17,640 nucleotides of DNA from DATCYZ01 sp036526195 (GTDB taxonomy: Bacteria > Pseudomonadota > Gammaproteobacteria > Burkholderiales > SG8-39), in contig DATCYZ010000066.1 of NCBI GenBank assembly GCA_036526195.1, positions 1-17,640 of the forward strand, in the 5' to 3' direction. The position numbers and the translations under genes were made by a program. Positions 1 through 6,325 of the stretch are shown here, piece after piece. The notes beneath the pieces are model-generated. The model ran no database searches and was not told where the DNA came from. It saw only the letters and a list, made by a program, of their open reading frames with translations. Numbering within the stretch: the first letter of the stretch is position 1; each line of letters begins with the position of its first letter.

Positions 1-839
1 CGCGCCTCGGCCACGGCTACGAAGGTCTCGCGAAGGACAAGCCCGCCCTCGTCTATGCGTCGGTCTCCGCCTACGGCCAGCAGGGGCCGCGCGCGCGCGA
101 AGGCGGCTTCGACGTCACGCTGCAGGCGATGGGCGGCGTGATGAGCGTGACCGGCGAACCGGGCGGGCCGCCGGTGAAGTGCGGCGTGCCGCTCACCGAC
201 TTCGCCGCCGGGCTGTATGCCGCGTTTGCGGTGACAGCGGCACTCTTCGAGGCGCGGCGAACCGGACAGGGCACGCACCTCGACGTGCCAATGCTCGGTA
301 CCACGCTTGCCATCGGCGCGCTGCAGACCTCCGAGTACTTTGGCAACGATCGCGACCCGGTGAAGCTCGGCTCGGCGCACCCGCGCAACGCGCCCTACCA
401 GGCGTTTCGCGCGCGTGACGGCCATTACGTCATGGCGGCAGGCAACAACGAGCTCTTTCGCCGCGCCTGCGAGGGCCTGGGGTTGGAAGCGCTGGTGTCC
501 GACCCGCGCTTCGTGAGCACCGCGCTGCGCGCACAGAACCAATCGGCGCTGAAGGACCTGTGGGAAGCGGCCAGCGCGGCGCACACCACGGTGGCCTGCC
601 TCGCGATCCTGCGCGAGCGCGGCGTGCCCTGCGCGCCGATCAACAGTTACTCGCAGGCGCTCGCGGACCCGCAAGTGGCGCACTACGGCTGGGTGCAGCC
701 GCTCGGCCTGCCCGGCGGCGCGCAGACCCGCACCTTCGTCTCGCCGCTCGGACCGGGCACGGTTCCACGGCGCGCACCGCCTGCGCTCGGCGCACACACC
801 ACCGAGGTGCTTGCGGAGCTTGGCTTGCGGCGCAACTGA
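1..839 (+). CDS. CaiB/BaiF family (class III) CoA-transferase, 5' end cut by window
   Basis: Cytoplasmic enzyme that moves CoA between carboxylic acids, usually to activate a catabolic substrate. The open frame runs in from base 3, so the start lies outside the window and 278 residues are visible. Families of this type are near 400 residues, so about 120 N-terminal residues, including most of the CoA-binding Rossmann part, are missing. Visible family marks are YASVSAYGQQGP, then GFDVTLQAMGGVMSVTG, where the Asp (visible residue 37) is in the position of the catalytic aspartate of formyl-CoA transferase. Further on come the conserved GVPLTDFAAGLYAAFA and GQGTHLDVPML blocks and the C-terminal ERGVPCAPINSY. 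An internal ATG at 129 falls within the conserved region and is not a plausible start. The acid substrate cannot be told from the sequence. The family call is secure. Confidence 0.93.
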   Translation, partial: RLGHGYEGLAKDKPALVYASVSAYGQQGPRAREGGFDVTLQAMGGVMSVTGEPGGPPVKCGVPLTDFAAGLYAAFAVTAALFEARRTGQGTHLDVPMLGTTLAIGALQTSEYFGNDRDPVKLGSAHPRNAPYQAFRARDGHYVMAAGNNELFRRACEGLGLEALVSDPRFVSTALRAQNQSALKDLWEAASAAHTTVACLAILRERGVPCAPINSYSQALADPQVAHYGWVQPLGLPGGAQTRTFVSPLGPGTVPRRAPPALGAHTTEVLAELGLRRN

Positions 840-931
840 CGCGGCGCACGCTCAACGGTTTCGTACGTCGCGGCAGCATCAATGGACGGCGCGCATTGCA
901 CAAAGCCACCCGCTGCCGCTACCCTTCGCCC

Positions 932-1528
932 ATGACATCCATTTCACGCCTGCGCAGCTTCGTGCGCGAGTTCACCACCCTCGTCGAGCGCCACGGCGCC
1001 GACGAGGCCCGCATGCTGGACGACGGCGAGCGCCTGCTCGGCACGCTGATCGCCACCGATGACTGGCTGCCCGAGGCGTTCGCACGACCCTCCGACGAGG
1101 GCTATCGCCAGTATTTGCTGCATTGCGACCCGCTCGAGCGCTTCTCGGTGGCCAGCTTCGTCTGGCGCCCCGGGCAGAAGACGCCGGTGCACGACCACAC
1201 CGTCTGGGGGCTGGTCGGCGTGATGCGCGGCGAGGAGCGCTGCGAGGAGTACGCAGACCCGGTCGCCGGCCGCGCACTGGCGAAGACCGGCGAGCACCGG
1301 GTCACCCCCGGCCAGGTGGACCGCGTCTCGCCGCGCATCGGCGACGTGCACGTGGTATCGAACGCCGGCGACACCGGGACCGCGATCAGCATCCATGTGT
1401 ACGGCGCGAACATCGGCGCGGTGCGCCGCCACGTCTTCGATGCCGCCAGCGGCGCGCCGCGCGATTTCATCTCCGGCTACCACAACACCGAAGTGCCGAA
1501 CCTCTGGGACCGGGCGCGCGAGGCCTGA
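932..1528 (+). CDS. Cupin thiol dioxygenase, Gln-type; likely 3-mercaptopropionate dioxygenase
   Basis: A 198-residue mononuclear Fe(II) enzyme of the cysteine dioxygenase family, which oxidises a thiol to a sulfinic acid with O2 in the cytoplasm. The three iron ligands are seen as His87 and His89 (in PVHDHTVWG) and His140 (in GDVHVVSN). The Ser-His-Tyr triad is SIHVY at residues 153, 155 and 157. These positions match rat cysteine dioxygenase almost residue for residue. Two differences matter. Residue 60 is Gln (YRQYLLHCDP) where true cysteine dioxygenases have the carboxylate-binding Arg60. The Cys that crosslinks to Tyr157 is also absent, with Gly at residue 93. Gln-type bacterial homologues are known to prefer 3-mercaptopropionate. 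The start at 932 gives the usual family length; a longer frame upstream overlaps the CoA-transferase and has no family sequence. No clear ribosome site is seen. Confidence 0.9.
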   Translation: MTSISRLRSFVREFTTLVERHGADEARMLDDGERLLGTLIATDDWLPEAFARPSDEGYRQYLLHCDPLERFSVASFVWRPGQKTPVHDHTVWGLVGVMRGEERCEEYADPVAGRALAKTGEHRVTPGQVDRVSPRIGDVHVVSNAGDTGTAISIHVYGANIGAVRRHVFDAASGAPRDFISGYHNTEVPNLWDRAREA

Positions 1529-1556
1529 GCCGGCGCCCGGCGCGGGTCCGGCCGTT

Positions 1557-1578
1557 TTAGTAACTTATATGTTACCAA
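1557..1578. promoter_or_regulatory. AT-rich imperfect palindrome, possible dimeric regulator operator
   Basis: The core is GTAAC, six bases, then GTTAC (1560-1575). Inside it a TATA centre pairs with itself, and outside it TT pairs with AA after one mismatch on each side. This 22-base AT-rich dyad stands out sharply in very GC-rich DNA. Its size and symmetry suit an operator for a TetR- or MarR-type dimer. It lies between the converging ends of the thiol dioxygenase and ankyrin genes, where an operator is not expected. It is poor as a terminator because the stem is only five continuous pairs and has no T-run after it. Function is inference. Confidence 0.35.
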
Positions 1579-1614
1579 TTAGGCGCAGTCGGCGCCCGTC
1601 GCGGCAGGGTCGGG

Positions 1615-2400
1615 CTATTGCGCGCCCTTCGCCTGCAACATCGCGCGCATCGGGTCGTTGCGCGCCATCCACGCCAGTCCCGCAGGCGTGACCCCGCTGG
1701 CGCTCTTCGCGTTGACGTCGGCGCCCTTCTCGATCAGGTACTCCGCGACCTCGAGCCGCTGGTAGAACACCGCGGTGTGCAGGGTGCTCATGCCGGTGCG
1801 CGTCTTGCTGTTGACGTCGGCCCCGCGCCCGATCAGCAACTCCACCATCTGCTGGTCGCCGCGCATCACCGCGTAGTGCAGCGGCGTGGCGCCGGAGCCC
1901 GCGTCCTTGGCGTGGATGTCGGCGCCCGCCTCCACCAGCCGGATCGCACGCTCGCGGTCGCCCGCGGCGATCGCCTCGTGCAGGCCGCCGGTGGTGCGTG
2001 CGTAGGGCGTCGGCTTGGCGTACGGCGCTCCGGGGCGGCTGAATCTCGCGTCGGACGTTGCCGCCTCCGGCGCGGCACTTGCGGCGGGGGCGGTCGGTGT
2101 CGCTTCGGCCGCAGGGGCTGCCGCCGGCGCGACAGGCGCGGGCACCGCCACGGCAGGCGGCGCGGGGGGCGTCCCGGCTGCCGGCTTCGCCGGGGCCTTC
2201 TTCTCGTCGCCGCCGAACAGCGTGCCGAACAACCCGCGCACCGCGTTGCCGATCGCTTCCACAGGATTGGGCGCATCGACCGGGCCGCCGGTCGGGCCCT
2301 GCGCGCCGACGCCAGCGCTGCCGCAGACCAGGGCAAGCGCCAGCGCGAGGCGCGCGACGCGCTCAGCGCGGGGCACCGGGCCCCTCTGCATCGCCGACAT
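1615..2400 (-). CDS. Exported ankyrin-repeat protein with Ala/Pro-rich linker
   Basis: A 261-residue protein of unknown target. Residues 1-33 form a signal peptide: basic RAERVAR, a hydrophobic LALALALVCG stretch and a VGAQ cleavage-like site. It should therefore act in the periplasm or envelope. A short segment with GNAVRGLFGTLFGGDEKK follows (51-68), then a low-complexity Ala/Pro/Val linker (about 68-116). Four ankyrin repeats fill the C-terminal half, at about 138-166, 170-199, 203-232 and 236-261. Typical pieces are GATPLHYAVMRGDQQMVELL and GADVN. Ankyrin repeats bind proteins and have no catalytic role of their own. Met4 is an alternative start and would not change the signal peptide. 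The gene is monocistronic, divergent from the GFA gene by 71 bases and convergent with the thiol dioxygenase. The partner is unknown. Confidence 0.85.
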   Translation of the reverse strand: MSAMQRGPVPRAERVARLALALALVCGSAGVGAQGPTGGPVDAPNPVEAIGNAVRGLFGTLFGGDEKKAPAKPAAGTPPAPPAVAVPAPVAPAAAPAAEATPTAPAASAAPEAATSDARFSRPGAPYAKPTPYARTTGGLHEAIAAGDRERAIRLVEAGADIHAKDAGSGATPLHYAVMRGDQQMVELLIGRGADVNSKTRTGMSTLHTAVFYQRLEVAEYLIEKGADVNAKSASGVTPAGLAWMARNDPMRAMLQAKGAQ

Positions 2401-2471
2401 TCCTCATACGTGACATGCGGCCTCCCTGACGGGAAAGCGCCCCGCCCCGAGTTGGCCTATATTACCTTCGC

Positions 2472-2951
2472 ATGCTGCTCAAAGGGTCCTGTCACTGCGG
2501 CTCGGTTCGCTTTTCGGTACGCACGCGCACGCCGGTGCCGTACATGGCCTGCTATTGCTCGATCTGCCGCAAGACCGCCGGCGGCGGCGGCTTTGCGATC
2601 AACATCATGGGCGAGGCGGCGTCGCTGAAGGTCGAGGGTCGCGCGCACGTTGGCGTGTACCGCGCAAGGCTTTCGCCGCGGGCCCGGACGCGCTCGCCGG
2701 GCCGGCGCCACTTCTGCACGCGCTGCGCGAGCGCGCTCTGGGTGGCGGATCCGCGCTGGCCGGAGAACGTCTATCCCTTCGCCTCGGCCATCGACACGCC
2801 GCTGCCGCGGCCGCGCCATCGCGAGCACATCATGCTGGATTCGAAGCCCGACTGGGTGGTGCCTGCCGTGCGCGCCGGCGACCGGCGCTTTCGCGGCTAT
2901 CCGGACGAGGGCATCCTCGACTGGCACCGCCGCCACCGCAAACTCGCCTGA
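2472..2951 (+). CDS. GFA/CENP-V family zinc-binding protein
   Basis: A 159-residue cytoplasmic protein of the GFA family, named after the glutathione-dependent formaldehyde-activating enzyme. Most members have no proven reaction. All seven zinc-ligand cysteines are present: Cys7 and Cys9 (CHCGSV), Cys27, Cys29 and Cys32 (CYCSIC), and Cys82 and Cys85 (CTRC). The C-terminal part carries the family pattern NVYPFASAIDTPLP...HIMLDSKPDWV. Length fits a single-domain member. The start is taken at the ATG directly before LLKGSCHCG, which is the usual family N-terminus. No Shine-Dalgarno is visible, and an AT-rich TATATT lies only about 9-14 bases upstream, so the message may have a very short leader. 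A role in formaldehyde handling should not be assumed, since no neighbouring gene supports it. Confidence 0.88.
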   Translation: MLLKGSCHCGSVRFSVRTRTPVPYMACYCSICRKTAGGGGFAINIMGEAASLKVEGRAHVGVYRARLSPRARTRSPGRRHFCTRCASALWVADPRWPENVYPFASAIDTPLPRPRHREHIMLDSKPDWVVPAVRAGDRRFRGYPDEGILDWHRRHRKLA

Positions 2952-3020
2952 GCGCGGCGACAGGCGCAGCGGATACGCGACGAACGGCCGATGGCGCGGC
3001 GCAACATGCGGGGGCGGTGC

Positions 3021-3029
3021 TGCTAGAAT
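3021..3029 (+). promoter_or_regulatory. Possible extended -10 promoter for the yciB cluster
   Basis: TGC followed by TAGAAT matches the extended -10 form TGnTATAAT with one difference. It lies 13 bases before the yciB start in an otherwise GC-rich 91-base gap. No good -35 is seen at the right distance, which is acceptable for an extended -10 site. It would drive yciB, bolA and the parvulin gene together with a very short leader. Not proven. Confidence 0.4.
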
Positions 3030-3042
3030 TTCCCCTGCGCCG

Positions 3043-3585
3043 ATGAAATTCCTCTTCGATTTCTTCCCGATCATCCTGTTCTTTGTCGCCTTCAAGGTGG
3101 CGGACATCTACGTCGCCACCGCGGTGGCGATCCTCGCGACCATGGCGCAGGTCGGCTGGGTGAAGTTCCGCGGCCGCAAGGTCGAGCCGATGCTGTGGGC
3201 GAGCTTCGGCATCATCGTGGTGTTCGGCGGCGCGACCCTGCTCCTGCAGAACGAGACCTTCATCAAGTGGAAGCCCACGGTGCTCTACTGGCTCTTCGCG
3301 CTGGTGCTCGGCGGCGCGACGCTGCTGTTCCGCCGCAACCTGATCCGCTCGATGCTCGGCGCGCAGATGCAGCTGCCCGACCCGGTGTGGACGCGCCTGA
3401 ACTGGAGCTGGGCCGGGTTCTTCGCCTTCATGGGCGCCGCAAACCTCTGGGTGGCCTACAGCTTCTCGACCGACCAGTGGGTGAACTTCAAGCTGTTCGG
3501 CGGCATCGGCCTGATGCTGGTCTTCGTCATCGGCCAGGCCTTGTTTCTCGCCCGCCACATGCCGCAGGACGCGGAGAAATCATGA
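3043..3585 (+). CDS. yciB: YciB/IspZ family inner-membrane septation protein A
   Basis: A 180-residue integral inner-membrane protein of the YciB (IspZ) family. It is linked in other bacteria to cell-envelope synthesis and division, with no known catalysis. It begins MKFLFDFFPIILFFVAFKVADIYVATAV, the hallmark N-terminus of the family. About five hydrophobic segments follow (roughly residues 4-20, 22-38, 48-66, 76-94 and 120-137, with a further one near 150-172). Conserved pieces are the KPTVLYWLFALVLGG segment, the NLIRSMLGAQMQLPDPVWTRLNWSWAGFFAFMGAANLWVAY region and FKLFGGIGLML. The start gives the standard length; the longer frame upstream overlaps the GFA gene and is spurious. Its stop overlaps the bolA start by four bases (ATGA), so the two are translationally coupled. 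Confidence 0.95.
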   Translation: MKFLFDFFPIILFFVAFKVADIYVATAVAILATMAQVGWVKFRGRKVEPMLWASFGIIVVFGGATLLLQNETFIKWKPTVLYWLFALVLGGATLLFRRNLIRSMLGAQMQLPDPVWTRLNWSWAGFFAFMGAANLWVAYSFSTDQWVNFKLFGGIGLMLVFVIGQALFLARHMPQDAEKS

Positions 3586-3911
3586 ACACGCACGCGGACC
3601 GCGGCCCGGCCGTCGCACGCGAGATCGAGACGCGCCTGGCCGCGCTCGAGCCGCTGCACCTCGAGGTGATCGACGATTCCTCGAAGCACGCCGGCCACGT
3701 CGGCGCCCGCCCCTGGGGCGGCACGCACTGGCGCGTGGCGATCGTCTCGCCGCGTTTCGCCGGCGTCGGCACCGTGGCGCGCCATCGCCTGGTTTATGCC
3801 GCGCTCGGCGAACTGATGCAGGACCCGATCCACGCGCTCGCCATCACGGCGCGCGCACCCGACGAAGCCGGGGCCGCGCCCCGGTCCGACACTGGAGAAC
3901 ACCGCTCATGA
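3582..3911 (+). CDS. bolA: BolA family protein
   Basis: A 109-residue BolA-type protein, a small class II KH-like fold. BolA proteins pair with monothiol glutaredoxins in iron-sulfur handling and in stress and morphology control. Family marks are VIDDSSKHAGHVG (residues 29-41), THWRVAIVSPRFAG (48-61), the VARHRLVYAAL helix (65-75) and IHALAITARAP (83-93). The last 16 residues are a non-conserved tail. A GGAG ribosome site at 3573-3576 sits five bases before the ATG. Both ends overlap neighbours by ATGA, with yciB upstream and the parvulin gene downstream, so the three should be translated as a coupled set. The yciB-bolA-PpiC order is, to my knowledge, common in betaproteobacteria. No glutaredoxin gene lies in the window. 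Confidence 0.94.
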   Translation: MNTHADRGPAVAREIETRLAALEPLHLEVIDDSSKHAGHVGARPWGGTHWRVAIVSPRFAGVGTVARHRLVYAALGELMQDPIHALAITARAPDEAGAAPRSDTGEHRS

Positions 3912-4696
3912 CGTTCCCTCGCCCGTCCCTCGCAGCGCTCGCCGCAGGCCTGCTCGCCGCCGGCGCACTGCACGCCCAGCCCGCGCCGCTCGCCACCGTG
4001 AACGGCGTGCCGATCCCGGCGAAGAACGGAGAATTCCTGTTCCAGGAGCAGGCGCCGCGCGCCGCCGGGCGGCCCCCCGAGCAGATCCGCAACGCGGTGC
4101 GCGAGGACCTGATCAACCGCGAGGTGATCCTGCAGGAGGCGCGGCGCACCGGCCTGCTGAAGAAGCCCGAGATCGACACCGAGTACGAACTCGCCCAGCA
4201 GGCGACGATCGTGCGCCTGTTCATGCGCGAGTGGATCCGCGCCAACCCGGTCTCCGAGGAGGAGATGCGCAAGGCCTACGAGGAAACCCGCGCCAACGCG
4301 CCGGAGAAGGAATACCGCGCCCGTCATGTGCTGCTCGAGACCGAGGACGAGGCGAAGAAGGCGATCGCCGGCATCAAGGGCGGCACGAAGTTCGAGGAAC
4401 TCGCGAAGCAGTCGCGCGACACCGGCACCCGCGCCTCCGGCGGCGACCTCGGCTGGGTGGTCACCACGGCCTTCGACAAGGCCTTCGGCGACGCGGTGCT
4501 CAAGCTGCAGAAGGGCCAGATGACCGAGGCCCCGGTGAAGACCCAGTTCGGCTGGCACGTGATCCGCCTCGAGGACGTGCGCCCGCTGCAGATGCCGGCC
4601 TTCGAGCAGCTCAAGCCGCGCATCATGCAGCAGCTCACCCAGCGCAAGATCGAGAACATGGTGCGCGACCTGCGCGCCAAGGCAAAGGTCCAGTAA
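3908..4696 (+). CDS. Exported parvulin-type peptidyl-prolyl isomerase (PpiC/PrsA-like)
   Basis: A 262-residue periplasmic foldase that speeds cis-trans isomerisation of X-Pro bonds in exported proteins. Residues 1-24 are a signal peptide: a PRPS start, an Ala/Leu core and the LHAQ cleavage region. An N-terminal chaperone-like helical part (about 28-130) starts with ATVNGVPIP, the common SurA/PpiC opening, and contains EDLINREVILQEA. The rotamase domain covers about 136-225. It shows ARHVLLETEDEA with His140, then ELAKQSRDTGTRASGGDLGW, then the closing FGWHVIRLEDVR with His217. A GGAGA at 3894-3898 precedes the ATG by nine bases. The start overlaps the bolA stop (ATGA). The downstream exported MsrA suggests a joint role in the care of envelope proteins; that link is inference. 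Confidence 0.94.
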   Translation: MTFPRPSLAALAAGLLAAGALHAQPAPLATVNGVPIPAKNGEFLFQEQAPRAAGRPPEQIRNAVREDLINREVILQEARRTGLLKKPEIDTEYELAQQATIVRLFMREWIRANPVSEEEMRKAYEETRANAPEKEYRARHVLLETEDEAKKAIAGIKGGTKFEELAKQSRDTGTRASGGDLGWVVTTAFDKAFGDAVLKLQKGQMTEAPVKTQFGWHVIRLEDVRPLQMPAFEQLKPRIMQQLTQRKIENMVRDLRAKAKVQ

Positions 4697-4761
4697 GGAC
4701 CGGGGCGCGGGCGCGACCAAGCCGCATCCCCGTCCGACCGCACCGACCAATGGAGAGGCCC

Positions 4762-5346
4762 ATGCTTCGCACGCTCGCCTTCACCCTGCTCTTTCTCGCA
4801 TCCGCCGGCGCCCAGGCGCAGGCGCTCGCCAAGGCCACCTTCGCCGGGGGCTGCTTCTGGTGCGTCGAGGAAGCGATGGACAAGCTGCCCGGCGTCATGG
4901 CCACGGTGTCCGGCTACATGGGCGGCACGACGAAGAACCCGAGCTACGAGCAGGTCTCGACCGGCCGCACGCTGCACACCGAGGTGGTCGAGGTGACCTA
5001 CGATCCCGCGAAGGTGAGCTACGAGCGATTGCTCGAGCACTTCTGGGTGAACCACGACCCGACGGTGATGGACCGCCAGTTCTGCGACGTCGGCTCGCAG
5101 TACCGCCCGACGATCTTCTTCCACACCCCGGCGCAGAAGCTGGCCGCCGAGGCCTCGAAGGCGAAGGTCGAGAAGACGAAGAAGTTCTCCAACGAGCTCT
5201 ACACGCCGATCCTGCCGGCCGAGACCTTCTGGCCGGCCGAGGACTATCACCAAGACTATTACAAGAAGAACCCGGCGCGGTACAAGTTCTACGTCACCGG
5301 CTGCGGGCGTTACCGCCGCCTCGAGGAACTCTGGGGCAAGCGTTGA
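4762..5346 (+). CDS. msrA: Exported peptide-methionine (S)-S-oxide reductase MsrA
   Basis: A 194-residue enzyme that repairs methionine-S-sulfoxide in proteins, using thiol reductant. The catalytic motif GGCFWCVEEAMD places the nucleophile at Cys31, with Cys34 beside it. The family pattern GYMGGTTKNPSYEQVSTGRTLHTEVVEVTYDP follows, then DVGSQYRPTIF and the C-terminal Cys181 (VTGCGRY), a likely resolving cysteine. Residues 1-20 (MLRTLAFTLLFLASAGAQAQ) form a signal peptide, so this is a periplasmic MsrA, unlike the usual cytoplasmic form. Two in-frame ATGs exist, at 4750 and 4762. The later one is chosen because GGAGAGG (4752-4758) lies just before it as a ribosome site. It stands 65 bases after the parvulin gene, probably in the same operon. 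No MsrB or MsrP/Q gene is present. Confidence 0.95.
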   Translation: MLRTLAFTLLFLASAGAQAQALAKATFAGGCFWCVEEAMDKLPGVMATVSGYMGGTTKNPSYEQVSTGRTLHTEVVEVTYDPAKVSYERLLEHFWVNHDPTVMDRQFCDVGSQYRPTIFFHTPAQKLAAEASKAKVEKTKKFSNELYTPILPAETFWPAEDYHQDYYKKNPARYKFYVTGCGRYRRLEELWGKR

Positions 5347-5371
5347 GCCGCTGGGTGCGAGGTCGGCGTCT

Positions 5372-6325
5372 TCAGGCGTCGTAGCGCCCGAGCCGCACCA
5401 TGGTGCGCCCGGCCTTCACGTGCACCATCGAGGGCATCACCATGACGCAGTCGTCGTAGGGCGTCTTCCACACGGTGTCGCCGTCGGTGGCCACCGGCGT
5501 GCCGGCCCTGGGCACCACTTCCAGCCCGCGGAAGCGGCGCGCCAGGCGAAAGGCGTCGCTCTTCGCCGTCACCGGCTCGGTCACGCGCACGATGCGCTGC
5601 ACCGCGGGCGGCGTGACCCGCTGGTGACGTCGCGCCCACTCGGCGTCCGCCGCCCCGGTCACGTAGAGGAACCTCGCCAGCGTGTCCGTCGCTACCTCGG
5701 CGGCCGGCTTTTCCCAGTGCTGCCCGCATTCGATCAGCACCGCGGCCTTCGGGCTCTTCGGGTCGCCGAAGCCGCCTCGCTCGACCATGCGCAGGCCGGC
5801 CGGATGCCCGGTGTCGATCAGCAGGTCCGCGGGCACGCCGATGCGGCGCGCGAATCCGGCGTTCTTGTCGATCGTGCCGCAGACCATGATCGGGCGACAG
5901 GGCTCGTGCATCGAATGGATGTCGAGCAGGAAGTCCGCCGCGTCGACGAAGGGCTGAAGCAGGCGCGCGCGGCGCAACTCGACCGAGTCGCCGGCGCCGA
6001 ACAGCGTGTCGTCGGCCCACACCCGGTTCATGTCCTCGTCGACGAAGCGCGCGCGGTCCGGGTCGTCGATGTCGAAGCGTTCGTAGGCCGCGATGTTGGC
6101 GAAGGCGAGCGTCAGCCGCCCCTGCCGTGGGCGCAGGCCCTCGCGCAGCAGGGCGTCGAGCGCGATCGCGCCGCAGATCTCGTTGCCGTGGGTCAGCGCC
6201 TGCACCATGACGTTCGGGCCCGGTCGCCCGGAATCGAAGACGTGCACGTAGTCGACGCCGGTGTTGCTGCTGCGCCAGGCGCTGATGTCCGGCGCCTCGA
6301 GTTCGACCGGGAAATGCTCGCTCAT
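5372..6325 (-). CDS. AstE/AspA family (M14-like) zinc deacylase
   Basis: A 317-residue zinc hydrolase of the succinylglutamate desuccinylase/aspartoacylase family, which removes acyl groups from N-acyl amino acids. The zinc site is seen as THGNE (His46, Glu49) and DIHSMH (His137). The substrate-carboxylate motif is MNRVW (Asn100-Arg101), and the catalytic glutamate is Glu199 in VLIECGQHW. The C-terminal part (about 220-317) is the usual beta-rich extension, ending KTPYDDCVMVMPSMVHVKAGRTMVRLGR. A ribosome site AGGAGA lies at 6335-6330, four bases before the ATG. Its start overlaps the stop of the upstream N-formylglutamate amidohydrolase-like gene by ATGA, so the two are coupled. The acyl group is not defined: no arginine-succinyltransferase genes are near, so a role as true AstE is unlikely. 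Its end converges on msrA, 25 bases away. Confidence 0.9.
   Translation of the reverse strand: MSEHFPVELEAPDISAWRSSNTGVDYVHVFDSGRPGPNVMVQALTHGNEICGAIALDALLREGLRPRQGRLTLAFANIAAYERFDIDDPDRARFVDEDMNRVWADDTLFGAGDSVELRRARLLQPFVDAADFLLDIHSMHEPCRPIMVCGTIDKNAGFARRIGVPADLLIDTGHPAGLRMVERGGFGDPKSPKAAVLIECGQHWEKPAAEVATDTLARFLYVTGAADAEWARRHQRVTPPAVQRIVRVTEPVTAKSDAFRLARRFRGLEVVPRAGTPVATDGDTVWKTPYDDCVMVMPSMVHVKAGRTMVRLGRYDA

Noticed and set aside
896..925. TTGCAC and TACCCT, 18 bases apart, as promoter of the thiol dioxygenase
   Set aside because: The -10 matches only half of the consensus and would put the transcript start at the ATG; too weak to call.
4750..4761. Earlier in-frame ATG of msrA
   Set aside because: It lies two bases from the GGAGAGG ribosome site and would add four charged residues before the signal peptide; 4762 is better placed.
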